From Tessaracoccus palaemonis (GTDB lineage: Bacteria; Actinomycetota; Actinomycetes; Propionibacteriales; Propionibacteriaceae): 64,000 bases of DNA. The notes under the pieces are model-generated. The model was not told the DNA's origin. It made no database searches and saw only the letters and a list, made by a program, of their open reading frames with translations. The first letter of the stretch is position 1. Every line of letters starts with the position of its first letter. The translations under genes were made by a program, and so were the position numbers. Positions 9,130 through 17,742 of the stretch are shown here, piece by piece. The stretch spans positions 2,728,001 through 2,792,000 of the forward strand of contig NZ_CP079216.1 of assembly GCF_019316905.1 (NCBI RefSeq). Direction: 5' to 3'.

Positions 9130-9145
9130 CCGGAAACGTATCCGG
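9130..9145. promoter_or_regulatory. LacI-type operator-like palindrome upstream of the GH65 gene
   Basis: CCGGAAACGTATCCGG has the central CG and dyad symmetry typical of LacI-family operators and lies 58 bp before the GH65 start codon. On the opposite strand, 9906-9921 reads CCGGAAACGATTCCGC, matching 13 of 16 positions. Binding by the LacI regulator at 13115-14194 is inferred. Confidence 0.65.
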
Positions 9146-9237
9146 GAGCACCATAACCTGCCGGGCTCTGAGAGTCACCCCCCGGGGCGAGCCGAGCGCG
9201 ACGACGTAGTCTTGTCCGTGGAAACGAGGTGATCAGC

Positions 9238-9849
9238 GTGCGGCTGTTCCAGTACGACGCCCCCCTGTGGCGGGCGATCAGCACCGTCGGCGACCTGATC
9301 GTCCTGAACCTGCTCGCGTGCATCTGCGCGCTGCCCGTGGTCACGGCGGGCGCCAGCCTCACCGCGCTGGCCGACACCTCCCGCCGCATGGCCCAGGGTG
9401 AGGGCACCGCCGTCTGGCGGATGTTCCTGACCTCGTTTCGGCGCAACTTCCGGACCGCGTCGCTCGCCTGGGCGGCGGTCGGACCCGTGACGCTCGCCCT
9501 GCTCGCCGCCTGGATCTTCGTGCAGGCCGACGAGCTTGTCGTCCTGAAAGCGCTTCTCAGTGCCGTGTTGCTGCTCGGATTCCCGTTCCTGTGGTCGCTG
9601 ATCGCCCGCTTCGAGAACACGGTGGGAGCCCACCTGAAGAACGCCTGGCTCGTGGCGATCGGCAACCTCCCCCTCGCCCTCGGGGTGCTCGCGATCCACG
9701 CCGGGATGATCGCCCTGGTGGTGGCCACTGCGTACTACCTGCCCGCCGGCCTTCCGGTGCTCCTGCTGCTCGGCGTCTCGCTTCCCTGGGTCGCCTCGGC
9801 GCCGCTGATCGAGCGCGCGTTCCGCCCTCTGCTCGACCGGGCCTCCTGA
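9238..9849 (+). CDS. DUF624 (YesL-like) membrane protein
   Basis: A 203-residue protein with about five hydrophobic segments, beginning VRLFQYDAPLWRAISTVGDL. The pattern of an N-terminal helix with DLIVLNLLACICALPVVTAG and then SLTALADTSRRMAQGEG is typical of DUF624/YesL. Such proteins often sit in carbohydrate-use loci in Gram-positive bacteria; their biochemical role is unknown. I prefer GTG 9238 to GTG 9229 because the GAGG box at 9226-9229 stands eight nucleotides before 9238 but overlaps the other codon. A TAGTCT -10-like box lies at 9207-9212. It is transcribed toward the sugar ABC transporter genes. Confidence 0.78.
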   Translation: MRLFQYDAPLWRAISTVGDLIVLNLLACICALPVVTAGASLTALADTSRRMAQGEGTAVWRMFLTSFRRNFRTASLAWAAVGPVTLALLAAWIFVQADELVVLKALLSAVLLLGFPFLWSLIARFENTVGAHLKNAWLVAIGNLPLALGVLAIHAGMIALVVATAYYLPAGLPVLLLLGVSLPWVASAPLIERAFRPLLDRAS

Positions 9850-9906
9850 CCTTATTCGACCCCACCTCTTGCGGGCCATCCTGCCGTTCTGTACTCTGAC
9901 GCTCAG

Positions 9907-9937
9907 CGGAATCGTTTCCGGCGTTTCGGTCGGAAAC
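9907..9937. promoter_or_regulatory. LacI-type operator and second inverted repeat before the sugar transporter operon
   Basis: CGGAATCGTTTCCGG (9907-9921) is the second copy of the operator-like site seen before the GH65 gene. It partly overlaps an inverted repeat GTTTCCG (9914-9920) and CGGAAAC (9931-9937). It lies 50-80 bp upstream of the solute-binding protein start, a usual place for LacI-family repression. Confidence 0.62.
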
Positions 9938-9986
9938 AACCACGTGAGACACAGTGAGTCCTCATTCCAAGGAAGGCAACAGGACT

Positions 9987-11324
9987 ATGGCAACACGCAA
10001 GACAGCGAAGCTCGCGGCCGGCCTCATGGCAGGTGCCCTGCTCTTCGGTGTGACCGCCTGCAGCGGTTCCAGCGACGACAGCGCGGATGCGACCGGCAAG
10101 GTCTACTACCTGAACTTCAAGCCCGAGCAGGCCGACGACTGGGTCGCCCTCGCCAAGGCCTACACCGAGGAGACCGGCGTCCAGGTCGATGTCCAGACCG
10201 CGGCGTCCGGCACCTACGAGACCACGCTGAAGTCCGAGATGGCCAAGTCCGAGGCCCCGACCCTGTTCCAGGTCAACGGCCCCGTCGGCCTGCAGACCTG
10301 GAAGGACTACGCCGCCGACCTCAGCGACACCGAGGTCTACGCGCAGCTCAACGACCAGTCGATCGCCCTGACGAACGACGACGGCAACCCCGTCGCCATC
10401 CCGTACGTCATGGAGACCTACGGCATCATCTACAACAAGGCGATCCTCGAGGACTACATCGCGACCGACGGCGCGAAGATCACCTCCGCCGACGAGATCA
10501 CCAGCTTCGACACCCTGAAGTCGGTCGTCGAGGACATCCAGGCCAAGAAGGACGACCTCGGCATCGACGGCGCGTTCACCTCGGCCGGCTTCGACTCCTC
10601 GTCCGACTGGCGCTTCAAGACCCACCTGGCCAACATCCCGCTGTACTACGAGTACAAGGCGGACGGCATCGTGGGCCAGCCCGAGTCGATCAAGGGCACG
10701 TACCTCGACGGCTTCAAGAACATCTTCGACCTGTACATCAGCAACTCCACCACGGAGCCCTCGCTGCTGTCGGGCAAGACGATCGATGACGCCAACTCCG
10801 AGTTCGCCCTTGGCAAGGCCGTCTTCTACCAGAACGGCACCTGGGCCTACAACGACATCAAGGACCAGAAGGTCGACGACGCCGACATGGGCATGCTGCC
10901 GATCTACATCGGCGCCGACGGCGAGGAGAACCAGGGCCTGACCACCGGTTCCGAGAACTACTGGGTCGTCAACTCCGAGGCCTCCGAGGCCGACCAGAAG
11001 GCCACCAAGGACTTCCTCAACTGGGTCATCAGCTCCGACACCGGCCGCGACACCCTGACCAACACCATGGGCTTCGTGACCCCCTTCAAGACGTTCGCCG
11101 ACTACGAGTCCAGCAACCCGCTGGTCCAGGCCGACGCCGCCTACACCGCTGCCGGCAAGACGGCCGTGACGTGGAACTTCACCACCATGCCCTCCGAGGA
11201 GTGGAAGAACACGCTGGGTCAGGCGATGCTGGCCTACGCACAGGGCACCGGCGACTGGGACGCCGTCCGGGCAACCTTCGTCGACAACTGGGCCACCGAG
11301 GTCGAGCTCTCCAACCAGGGCTGA
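9987..11324 (+). CDS. Sugar ABC transporter solute-binding lipoprotein (family 1)
   Basis: The 445-residue protein has a lipoprotein signal: basic MATRKTAK, a hydrophobic stretch, and lipobox VTAC with the lipidated C25. The mature part shows features of family 1 (MalE-like) binding proteins, such as PTLFQVNGPVGLQTW, PYVMETYGIIYNKAIL and GKAVFYQNGTWAYND. ATG 9987 is chosen over the upstream in-frame codon because a GGAAGG box precedes it and the signal peptide starts there. It should deliver an oligosaccharide to the two permeases downstream. The neighbouring GH65 enzyme suggests a glucosyl disaccharide as ligand, which is inference. Confidence 0.9.
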   Translation: MATRKTAKLAAGLMAGALLFGVTACSGSSDDSADATGKVYYLNFKPEQADDWVALAKAYTEETGVQVDVQTAASGTYETTLKSEMAKSEAPTLFQVNGPVGLQTWKDYAADLSDTEVYAQLNDQSIALTNDDGNPVAIPYVMETYGIIYNKAILEDYIATDGAKITSADEITSFDTLKSVVEDIQAKKDDLGIDGAFTSAGFDSSSDWRFKTHLANIPLYYEYKADGIVGQPESIKGTYLDGFKNIFDLYISNSTTEPSLLSGKTIDDANSEFALGKAVFYQNGTWAYNDIKDQKVDDADMGMLPIYIGADGEENQGLTTGSENYWVVNSEASEADQKATKDFLNWVISSDTGRDTLTNTMGFVTPFKTFADYESSNPLVQADAAYTAAGKTAVTWNFTTMPSEEWKNTLGQAMLAYAQGTGDWDAVRATFVDNWATEVELSNQG

Positions 11325-11379
11325 CCCCCACGGGACTCCGCCGGAGAGACGGAGCCCCTGACCCAAACTGAAACGGTGT

Positions 11380-11417
11380 GACGGTGCGGGCGCACTTCAC
11401 AGTGCGCCCGCACCGTC
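11380..11417 (+). terminator. Perfect 16-bp hairpin between binding protein and permease genes
   Basis: GACGGTGCGGGCGCAC at 11380-11395 pairs perfectly with GTGCGCCCGCACCGTC at 11402-11417 around a 6-nt loop. Its place inside the operon, between the binding protein and the first permease, suggests partial termination or 3'-end protection that makes the binding protein more abundant than the membrane subunits, as in other malE-malF arrangements. Confidence 0.8.
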
Positions 11418-11435
11418 GCGCGTAGGAGAAGAAAT

Positions 11436-12272
11436 ATGTACAGATCGCTCAAGCGCTGGTGGTGGCTGTTCACCGGGCCGACCATCGCCGCCTTCATCAT
11501 CGGGTTCGTCGCGCCGTTCGCGCTTGGCGTCTACCTGTCCTTCACGAAGTTCACGACCGTCACGAAGAGCCGCTGGGTCGGCCTCGACAACTACGCGCGA
11601 CTGCTCAGTGACGACACGTTCCTGCACTCCCTCTGGTACACCGCGGCATTCGCGCTGGTCACGACCGTCGTCATCAACGTGGTGGCCTTCGCCGTCGCGT
11701 ACATGCTCGTGAAGAAGTTCAAGGGCTCGAACCTCTACCGCTCCGTGTTCTTCATGCCGAACCTCATCGGCGGCATCGTGCTCGGCTACGTGTGGCTGCT
11801 GCTCCTCAACGGCATCCTCGGCCACTGGGCCCGCTCGATCACCTATTCGGCGACCTACGGCTTCTGGGGCCTCGTGATCCTGGTGTGCTGGCAGCAGATC
11901 GGCTACATGATGGTCATCTACATCGCCGGCCTGCAGTCGATCCCGGGCGAGCTGATCGAGTCGGCGGAGGTCGACGGCGCGACGCCGCGCCAGACCCTGC
12001 GCAGCGTGATCATCCCGCTGGTCATGCCGTCGATCACGGTGTGCACGTTCCTGACGATCACCAACGGCTTCAAGCTCTTCGACCAGAACCTCGCGCTGAC
12101 CAACGGGGCTCCGTCGCGGCAGTCGGAACTGCTGGCCCTCAACATCTACAACACGTTCTACGGCCGCACGGGCTTCGAGGGAGTCGGCCAGGCCAAGGCT
12201 GTCATCTTCCTCATCATCGTCGCCGCGATCTCGCTGCTGCAGAACCGCTTCGCCCGCTCGAAGGAGGCGTGA
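11436..12272 (+). CDS. Sugar ABC transporter permease (MalF-type)
   Basis: A 278-residue membrane protein with six predicted helices and the cytoplasmic EAA loop ELIESAEVDGATPRQTLR (about residues 170-187), which docks to the ATPase. It lies 111 bp after the binding protein and one base before the second permease. With the next gene it forms the membrane channel for the sugar. No ATP-binding subunit gene is present in the locus, so a shared MsiK/MsmX-type ATPase encoded elsewhere is likely; that is inference from how such systems work in other Gram-positives. Confidence 0.9.
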   Translation: MYRSLKRWWWLFTGPTIAAFIIGFVAPFALGVYLSFTKFTTVTKSRWVGLDNYARLLSDDTFLHSLWYTAAFALVTTVVINVVAFAVAYMLVKKFKGSNLYRSVFFMPNLIGGIVLGYVWLLLLNGILGHWARSITYSATYGFWGLVILVCWQQIGYMMVIYIAGLQSIPGELIESAEVDGATPRQTLRSVIIPLVMPSITVCTFLTITNGFKLFDQNLALTNGAPSRQSELLALNIYNTFYGRTGFEGVGQAKAVIFLIIVAAISLLQNRFARSKEA

Positions 12273-12273
12273 C

Positions 12274-13107
12274 ATGCGAGACCCGAAACACCCCAAGCTC
12301 TGGACGGTCCTCTTCGCGATCGTCGCGGTCGCTTACCTGTTCCCGATCCTGCTCGTGCTGATCAACTCCTTCAAGGGCAAGGTCTTCGTCTCCTCGGAGC
12401 CGTTCGCCCTGCCCAACGCGGAGACCTTCGTCGGGCTCGAGAACTACATCACCGGCATCGCGAAGACGGACTTCCTGTCGTCATTCGGCTGGTCGCTGGT
12501 CATCACGATCGGATCTGCCTTCCTGATCCTGCTCTGTACGTCGATGACCGCATGGTGGATCGTGCGGACCGACAACAGGTTCGCCAAGTCGCTGTACATC
12601 GTGTTCCTGTTCAACCTGGTGGTCCCCTTCCAGATGGTCATGTTCACGCTGTCCTGGCTGACCGACTACCTCGGCCTCGGCAACCCGTTCGGCCTGTGGA
12701 TCGTGTACCTGGGCTTCGGCGCCGGCCTCGCGGTGTTCATCTTCACAGGCTTCGTGAAGGGCATCCCGACCGAGATCGAGGAGGCGGCGACGATCGACGG
12801 GTGCGGCCCCGTGCGCACCTTCTTCCTCGTCGTGCTGCCGATCATGAAGCCGGCCGTCATCACGGTCGCGATCCTCGAGGTCATGTGGCTGTGGAACGAC
12901 TACCTGCTGCCCTACCTGACCCTGGACATGCGCAAGTACAAGACGGTGCCGATCGCCGTCCAGTACCTTAAGGGCGGGTACGGAACCGTGGACATGGGCG
13001 CGATGATGGGCGTCCTCGTCCTGGCGATGATCCCCGTGATCATCTTCTACCTGTTCAGCCAGAAGCACATCATCAAGGGCGTCGTCGCAGGCGCCGTGAA
13101 GGGGTGA
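12274..13107 (+). CDS. Sugar ABC transporter permease (MalG-type)
   Basis: A 277-residue membrane protein with six helices and the EAA loop EIEEAATIDGCGPVRTFFLV (about residues 168-187), typical of MalG-like CUT1 permeases. It starts one base after the preceding permease stop, so the two are translationally coupled. The C-terminus FSQKHIIKGVVAGAVKG is the usual MalG ending. The regulator gene begins seven bases after its stop. Confidence 0.9.
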   Translation: MRDPKHPKLWTVLFAIVAVAYLFPILLVLINSFKGKVFVSSEPFALPNAETFVGLENYITGIAKTDFLSSFGWSLVITIGSAFLILLCTSMTAWWIVRTDNRFAKSLYIVFLFNLVVPFQMVMFTLSWLTDYLGLGNPFGLWIVYLGFGAGLAVFIFTGFVKGIPTEIEEAATIDGCGPVRTFFLVVLPIMKPAVITVAILEVMWLWNDYLLPYLTLDMRKYKTVPIAVQYLKGGYGTVDMGAMMGVLVLAMIPVIIFYLFSQKHIIKGVVAGAVKG

Positions 13108-13114
13108 TCCGCCA

Positions 13115-14194
13115 GTGAGTGGAGGTGTGACGATCCGCGAGCTCGCCAAGCTCTGCGGCGTCGCCGTCTCGACGGTCTCCCGGGCCATGAACGACCGTGA
13201 GGACGTCAGCCCGGAGACCAAGGAACGGATCCGGGCTGCCGCGGAGAAGCACGGCTACGTGCCGAGCTCCAGCGCCCGGACGCTGAAGCTCTCCGAGACC
13301 AACTCGGTGCTCGTGGTCATCCAGGGTGAGACCGGCAGGCTCCTGATCTCCGTCCTCCAGCTGCTGGAGACGGCGTTCGCGAAGGCAGGGTTCACCACCA
13401 ACCTCACCCACGTCGTCGACAGCGAGGCCGAGGCCTCGACGATCGAGCGCGTGGTGCGCGCGGAGCGCTACCGGGGCGTCGTGTTCCTCGGCCGCTACGG
13501 CAACCGCGACAGGGAGGCGTCGGTGACGCTGAGCCGCCGACTCGCCCGGATCGACGTGCCGATGGTGTTCTGCACGACGTCGGACTACTCCAGTTCGGGC
13601 GCGATGCACTCGTTCGTGTCCGCGGACGATCAGCGCGGAGCCGCCGACCTGACGCAGTACCTGATCGAACGCGGGCACCGTCGGATCGCCTTCGTCGGCG
13701 CGGGTCCGGAGAATGACGCGGGTCACGCGTGGGCGCAGCGTCTCGCGGGCTACCGCAACGCGCTCGCCGACGCGGGCATCGCGCAGGATCCGGGCCTCAT
13801 CATCCGCGCGGCCGTCCCCGAGCGGCTGTACACGCTGGAGAACGGCTTCGACTCGCTCGCCACCCGCCTGATGGAGGGGATGATCGACTTCACCGCGCTC
13901 GTGGCGGTGTGCGACGAGGTCGCGATCGGTGCGGCGGGCGCCCTGCGCGAGGCCGGCCTCCGGGTCCCGGAGGACTGCTCGCTCGTCGGCTACGACGGGC
14001 TGGATCTCGCCCGCTACTGGTCGCCCAAGCTCACGACGATGCAGCAGCCGCTGGCCGAGATCGCCGAGGCGACCGCGCGCGTGATGCTCAAGGCGATGAC
14101 CCAACCGGGCCACGCAACAGAGCAGGTCTGGATCCGGGGAAGCCTGCTGGAGGGCGACTCCGTCGCCACCGTGGTCCCCGCCCCCGTCGACTGA
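13115..14194 (+). CDS. LacI-family transcriptional regulator
   Basis: The 359-residue protein has an N-terminal HTH (TIRELAKLCGVAVSTVSRAM, about residues 6-25), the hinge helix region YVPSSSARTLK, and a periplasmic-binding-like sensor domain ending with SLVGYDGLDLARYWSPKLTT. GTG 13115 is preceded by AAGGGG at a spacing of about ten. It closes the transporter operon and is the natural candidate to bind the paired operator-like sites at 9130-9145 and 9907-9921, with a sugar as inducer. Both the targets and the inducer are inferred. Confidence 0.9.
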   Translation: MSGGVTIRELAKLCGVAVSTVSRAMNDREDVSPETKERIRAAAEKHGYVPSSSARTLKLSETNSVLVVIQGETGRLLISVLQLLETAFAKAGFTTNLTHVVDSEAEASTIERVVRAERYRGVVFLGRYGNRDREASVTLSRRLARIDVPMVFCTTSDYSSSGAMHSFVSADDQRGAADLTQYLIERGHRRIAFVGAGPENDAGHAWAQRLAGYRNALADAGIAQDPGLIIRAAVPERLYTLENGFDSLATRLMEGMIDFTALVAVCDEVAIGAAGALREAGLRVPEDCSLVGYDGLDLARYWSPKLTTMQQPLAEIAEATARVMLKAMTQPGHATEQVWIRGSLLEGDSVATVVPAPVD

Positions 14195-14201
14195 CCTGTT
14201 C

Positions 14202-14346
14202 TCGACGCCGCCCTTACTCGCAGACGCCACCCTTACCGACGGACGCCACCCTTGTTCGCCGACGCCACCCTTACCGACGGACGCCACCCTTCTTCACACA
14301 TGCCACCGCCATGGCGGTGGTTTCTGTCGAGAAGGGTGGCGTCTGG
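14202..14346. repeat. 19-20 bp tandem repeat with an inverted partner
   Basis: GACGCCACCCTT or a one-base variant starts about 14203, 14223, 14242, 14261 and 14280, a period of 19-20 bp. The inverse AAGGGTGGCGTC lies near 14333, with GCCACCGCCATGGCGGTGG, itself palindromic, between. The array follows the LacI stop and could form alternative hairpins acting as a terminator. No coding signs. Confidence 0.72.
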
Positions 14347-14365
14347 CGATAGCGGTGGCGTCGGC

Positions 14366-14480
14366 TCGTTGAGCTCGTCGAAACGCCCTGAGCGAGGCGA
14401 AGGGGCTGGCCAGGTCACCGCCTCGCTCCGCTCGGCGCCCTTCGACGAGCTCAGGGAACCGGGAAGCGGCTCAGGAAACC
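14366..14480. repeat. Dispersed 'TTCGACRAGCTCAGGG' repeats, copy cluster 3
   Basis: CTCGTTGAGCTCGTCGAAACG, shortened here to TGAGCTCGTCGAA, and CCCTTCGACGAGCTCAGGG are inverted copies of the same unit as in clusters 735-956 and 1880-2165. They are separated by a GAGCGAGGCGAAGG/CCTCGCTCCGCTC inverted linker. The rest of the 14195-14588 gap holds no gene. Confidence 0.7.
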
Positions 14481-14588
14481 GGGGTGGCATGACTCATAGG
14501 TGCCGTGCGACTTGATGGCGAAGGGCGCCACAAGCGACAAGACCAGCGGCGAACCTCCTTGTCAGGAGGGGTTTCGCACCGGTCGTCG

Positions 14589-14662
14589 TGGAGCGGGCGA
14601 CGGGAATCGAACCCGCGTATCGAGCTTGGGAAGCTAGCGCTCTGCCATTGAGCTACGCCCGC
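14589..14662 (-). tRNA. tRNA-Gly (anticodon CCC)
   Basis: The minus strand folds as a full cloverleaf: acceptor GCGGGCG/CGCCCGC, D-stem GCTC/GAGC, anticodon loop TTCCCAA with CCC at the anticodon, and T-arm with TTCGATT. The discriminator is U and the CCA end is encoded at 14589-14591. The anticodon stem has one apparent U-C mismatch. The layout is like other bacterial Gly(CCC) tRNAs. Confidence 0.93.
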
Positions 14663-14937
14663 GACGGAGCCAAGATTAGCAGCTTTCCGACGGGCCACGC
14701 CAAGCGCCGCTCTGCGCACGCATCGCCCGCGGTCTGCTGCCGACGCGGAAGCCACCGCGGTTCATGCAACGCCGTACCGCACCCGTGATTCCGAACGCCG
14801 AGACCTATGGAGCCGGCGATGGCGAGGACCCGTGCATGCAACGCCGGAGCGCCCCTGGATCCCGCACCCCCGAGACAGGGCACGTCCGCTTCGGGCGTGC
14901 CGTGCCGAAAGCGCCGCGCGTGAGTAGTGTGACGACC

Positions 14938-17742
14938 GTGATGAGCGAGGAGGCTGCAAGCGCACCGATCACGCGCGACAGCCGCGCCATCACCCGCCTC
15001 GCCATGGCGCACGATGCTTCACACTTCCTCCTGACCCCCAAAGAGGTCATCACCCCGACGCGTATCGAGGACGTGGCCTTTCTGATGTCCGAGGCGGCTC
15101 GGACCAGGCGCCCCATGACCTTCCGATCGGGCGGCACGAGCCTCAGCGGCCAGGCCGTGACCGACAAGACCCTGGTCGACACCCGGCGCTGGTTCCGCGA
15201 CATCGAGGTCCTCGACGAGGGTCGCCGCGTGCGGGCGGGCGTCGGCGCGACGCTGAGCGCGGTCAACGCCCGGCTCGCGCCGTACGGGCGCCGCCTCGGT
15301 CCCGATCCGACGAGCGCGATCGCCTGCACGATCGGCGGGATCATCGCCAACAACTCCAGCGGCGTCCTGTGCGGCACGACGCAGAACAGCTACCACACGT
15401 TGGAGTCGATGGTCTTCGCTCTGCCGAGCGGACGCGTCGTCGACACCGCGGACCCCGCCGCCGACATGACCCTGCGCCTCGAGGAGACGCACCTCGTCGG
15501 CGGCCTGCACATGCTCCGCAAGCGGCTGCGCACCAACCCGGACTCGATCGCGCAGGTCAACCACTTCTTCGGCATGAAGAACACCATGGGCTACGGCATC
15601 AACGCGCTGATGGACTTCCACCGCCCCGTCGACATCATCTCCCACCTCCTGATCGGCAGCGAGGGGACGCTCGGCTTCGTGTCCGAGGCGACGTTTCGGA
15701 CGGTGCCCCTCCCGCGCCGCACCGCCGTCCTGGTCCCCGTGTTCCCCGACCTGCAGGCGGCGGCACTGGCCGCGGTGGCGCTGGCCGACGAGAACTGCCA
15801 GGCGGTCGAGTTGATGGATGCCGCGACGCTGCGGGTCCTGCAGCATCAGCCCGGCAGCCCCGACGAGTTCCGCGACGCCGAGGTGACGACGCAGGCGGCG
15901 CTGATCGTCGAGCTGCACGACGAGGACGACACGGCCCTGACGCTCCGGCTCAACGCCGTGGCGGCAAGGCTGCGTGCGCTCGGGATCCTCGGCGAGCTGC
16001 TGATCACCACCGACGAGGCCACCCGCCGGGAGCTCCTGACGCTCCGCCGGTCGCTGTACGCGCTGGTCGCGGGCGTCCGCCCGTCGGGCGCGACGACTCT
16101 CCTCGAGGACATCTGCGTGCCCCTGGACCAGCTGCCCGGCATGCTCGCCGACCTCGACGATATGTTCGACCGGCACGGCTACGGCGTGATGAACGTGCCG
16201 CTGTTCGCACACGCGAAGGACGGCAACGTCCACTTCCTCCTCAGCGAGCGGTTCGACGACGCGACCGGCCTCAAGCGGTACCGCAAGTTCACCCGCGAGA
16301 TGGTCCGCAGGGTGCTGCAGCGCGGCGGCGCGCTGAAGGCGGAGCACGGCACCGGCCGCGCGATGGCCCCGTTCGTGCACCAGCAGTACGGAGACGAGCT
16401 GTTCGAGGTGATGCGCGCCATCAAACACCTCTTCGACCCGATGGGCATCCTGAACCCCGGCGTCATCATCACCGACGACCCCGACGAGCACCTGCGCCAC
16501 CTCAAGCTCATGCCGCCGATCGAGGAGTCCGTCGACGGGTGCATCGAATGCGGCTTCTGCGAGTCGAGCTGCCCGTCGCGCGACCTGACGCTGACCCCAC
16601 GCCAGCGGATCGTGCTGCGTCGCGAGATCGCCGCCCGCGGGGACGACGCTGAGCTGCTGGCGCGCGTCGATCAGGAGTACCAGTACGAGGCGATCGACAC
16701 GTGCGCCGTCGACTCCATGTGCGCGCTGGCCTGCCCGCTCGGCATCGACACCGGGGCCCTCGTCCGCCGGCAGCGCGCCGACGCCGCCACGCCCACCGAG
16801 CGGACTTCCTGGAAGAACGCCGCCCGCTCGTGGGGCCTGCTCACGCGGCTCGGGTCCGCCGCCCTCACCGTCGCGAAGACGGCGCCGCCGCTGGCCAGGG
16901 CGGCGACGGGCATCGGGCGACGTGCGCTCGGTACCGAGACGGTCCCGGACTACGCGGCGTCGCTGCCGCGGGGGTCGGGGCTGAAACGCCGCCCGCGCCG
17001 TCGCAGCTACACGACGCCGGGTGTGGCGGCCTACTTCCCGTCCTGCCTGCAATCGATGCTCGGATCCTCCTCCGACGAGGGCGTCTTCGCCGCCTTCCGG
17101 GAGCTCTGCCTCCGCGCGGGCGTGCGCGTCACGCTCCTCGACGCGGCAGACCTGTGCTGCGGAGCGCCGTGGCAGGCCAAGGGCATGGACGAGGGCTATG
17201 CCATGATGCGCGACCGGGTCCGCGCGGCGGTCGACCTGCCTCCCGGCATCCCGATCGTGACCGACGCCTCCAGCTGCACCCAGTCCCTGCGACGCATGGC
17301 CGAGGACTGGGACGTCGAGGTGCGCGACGTCGTGCAGTTCGCCGTCGCCGAGTTGCTGCCCCGGCTGTCGGTGATCTCGCCCATCGCATCGCTGGCCGTG
17401 CACCCCACGTGCTCATCGACGCGCGCGGGCATGAACGACGACCTCATGAAGGTGGCGCGCTTCATCAGCGACGACGTGCATGTCCCCGACAGCTGGGCCT
17501 GCTGCGGCTTCGCGGGCGACCGTGGCCTGCTGCACCCCGAGCTGACGCGGTCCGCGACCCGCGAGATGGCCGCAGAGCTGGGCCGCCGCGAGTACGCGAC
17601 CTACGCGTCGCTCAACCGGACGTGCGAGATCGGCATGTCGCAGGCGACGGGCCGGACGTACCTGCACATCCTGGAGCTCCTCGCCCGCGCGACGCGCCCG
17701 ACGCAGGACGCGCCGGCCAGGGGCAGACTCAGCTGGCGCTGA
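14938..17742 (+). CDS. FAD- and Fe-S-containing oxidoreductase, D-lactate dehydrogenase type
   Basis: A 934-residue fusion. Residues about 45-270 hold an FAD_binding_4 (PCMH) domain with FRSGGTSLSGQAV and CTIGGIIANNSSG. Residues about 270-515 are an FAD-oxidase C domain. Next come two cysteine clusters, CIECGFCESSCPSR and CAVDSMCALACP, for 4Fe-4S centres. The C-terminal third has CCG-type repeats (CCGAPWQ, HPTCSSTR, CCGFAGDRG). Large proteins of this layout oxidise D-lactate or 2-hydroxyglutarate-like acids and feed electrons to the respiratory chain. TAGTGT at 14925-14930 lies seven bases before GTG 14938, so a leaderless start there (or at ATG 14941) is likely; the frame is open back to 14764. 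Confidence 0.87.
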   Translation: MMSEEAASAPITRDSRAITRLAMAHDASHFLLTPKEVITPTRIEDVAFLMSEAARTRRPMTFRSGGTSLSGQAVTDKTLVDTRRWFRDIEVLDEGRRVRAGVGATLSAVNARLAPYGRRLGPDPTSAIACTIGGIIANNSSGVLCGTTQNSYHTLESMVFALPSGRVVDTADPAADMTLRLEETHLVGGLHMLRKRLRTNPDSIAQVNHFFGMKNTMGYGINALMDFHRPVDIISHLLIGSEGTLGFVSEATFRTVPLPRRTAVLVPVFPDLQAAALAAVALADENCQAVELMDAATLRVLQHQPGSPDEFRDAEVTTQAALIVELHDEDDTALTLRLNAVAARLRALGILGELLITTDEATRRELLTLRRSLYALVAGVRPSGATTLLEDICVPLDQLPGMLADLDDMFDRHGYGVMNVPLFAHAKDGNVHFLLSERFDDATGLKRYRKFTREMVRRVLQRGGALKAEHGTGRAMAPFVHQQYGDELFEVMRAIKHLFDPMGILNPGVIITDDPDEHLRHLKLMPPIEESVDGCIECGFCESSCPSRDLTLTPRQRIVLRREIAARGDDAELLARVDQEYQYEAIDTCAVDSMCALACPLGIDTGALVRRQRADAATPTERTSWKNAARSWGLLTRLGSAALTVAKTAPPLARAATGIGRRALGTETVPDYAASLPRGSGLKRRPRRRSYTTPGVAAYFPSCLQSMLGSSSDEGVFAAFRELCLRAGVRVTLLDAADLCCGAPWQAKGMDEGYAMMRDRVRAAVDLPPGIPIVTDASSCTQSLRRMAEDWDVEVRDVVQFAVAELLPRLSVISPIASLAVHPTCSSTRAGMNDDLMKVARFISDDVHVPDSWACCGFAGDRGLLHPELTRSATREMAAELGRREYATYASLNRTCEIGMSQATGRTYLHILELLARATRPTQDAPARGRLSWR

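Noticed and set aside
7087-9156. 689-codon plus-strand frame opposite the GH65 gene
   Set aside because: The opposite strand encodes a full GH65 enzyme with all motifs; the plus frame has no recognisable domain.
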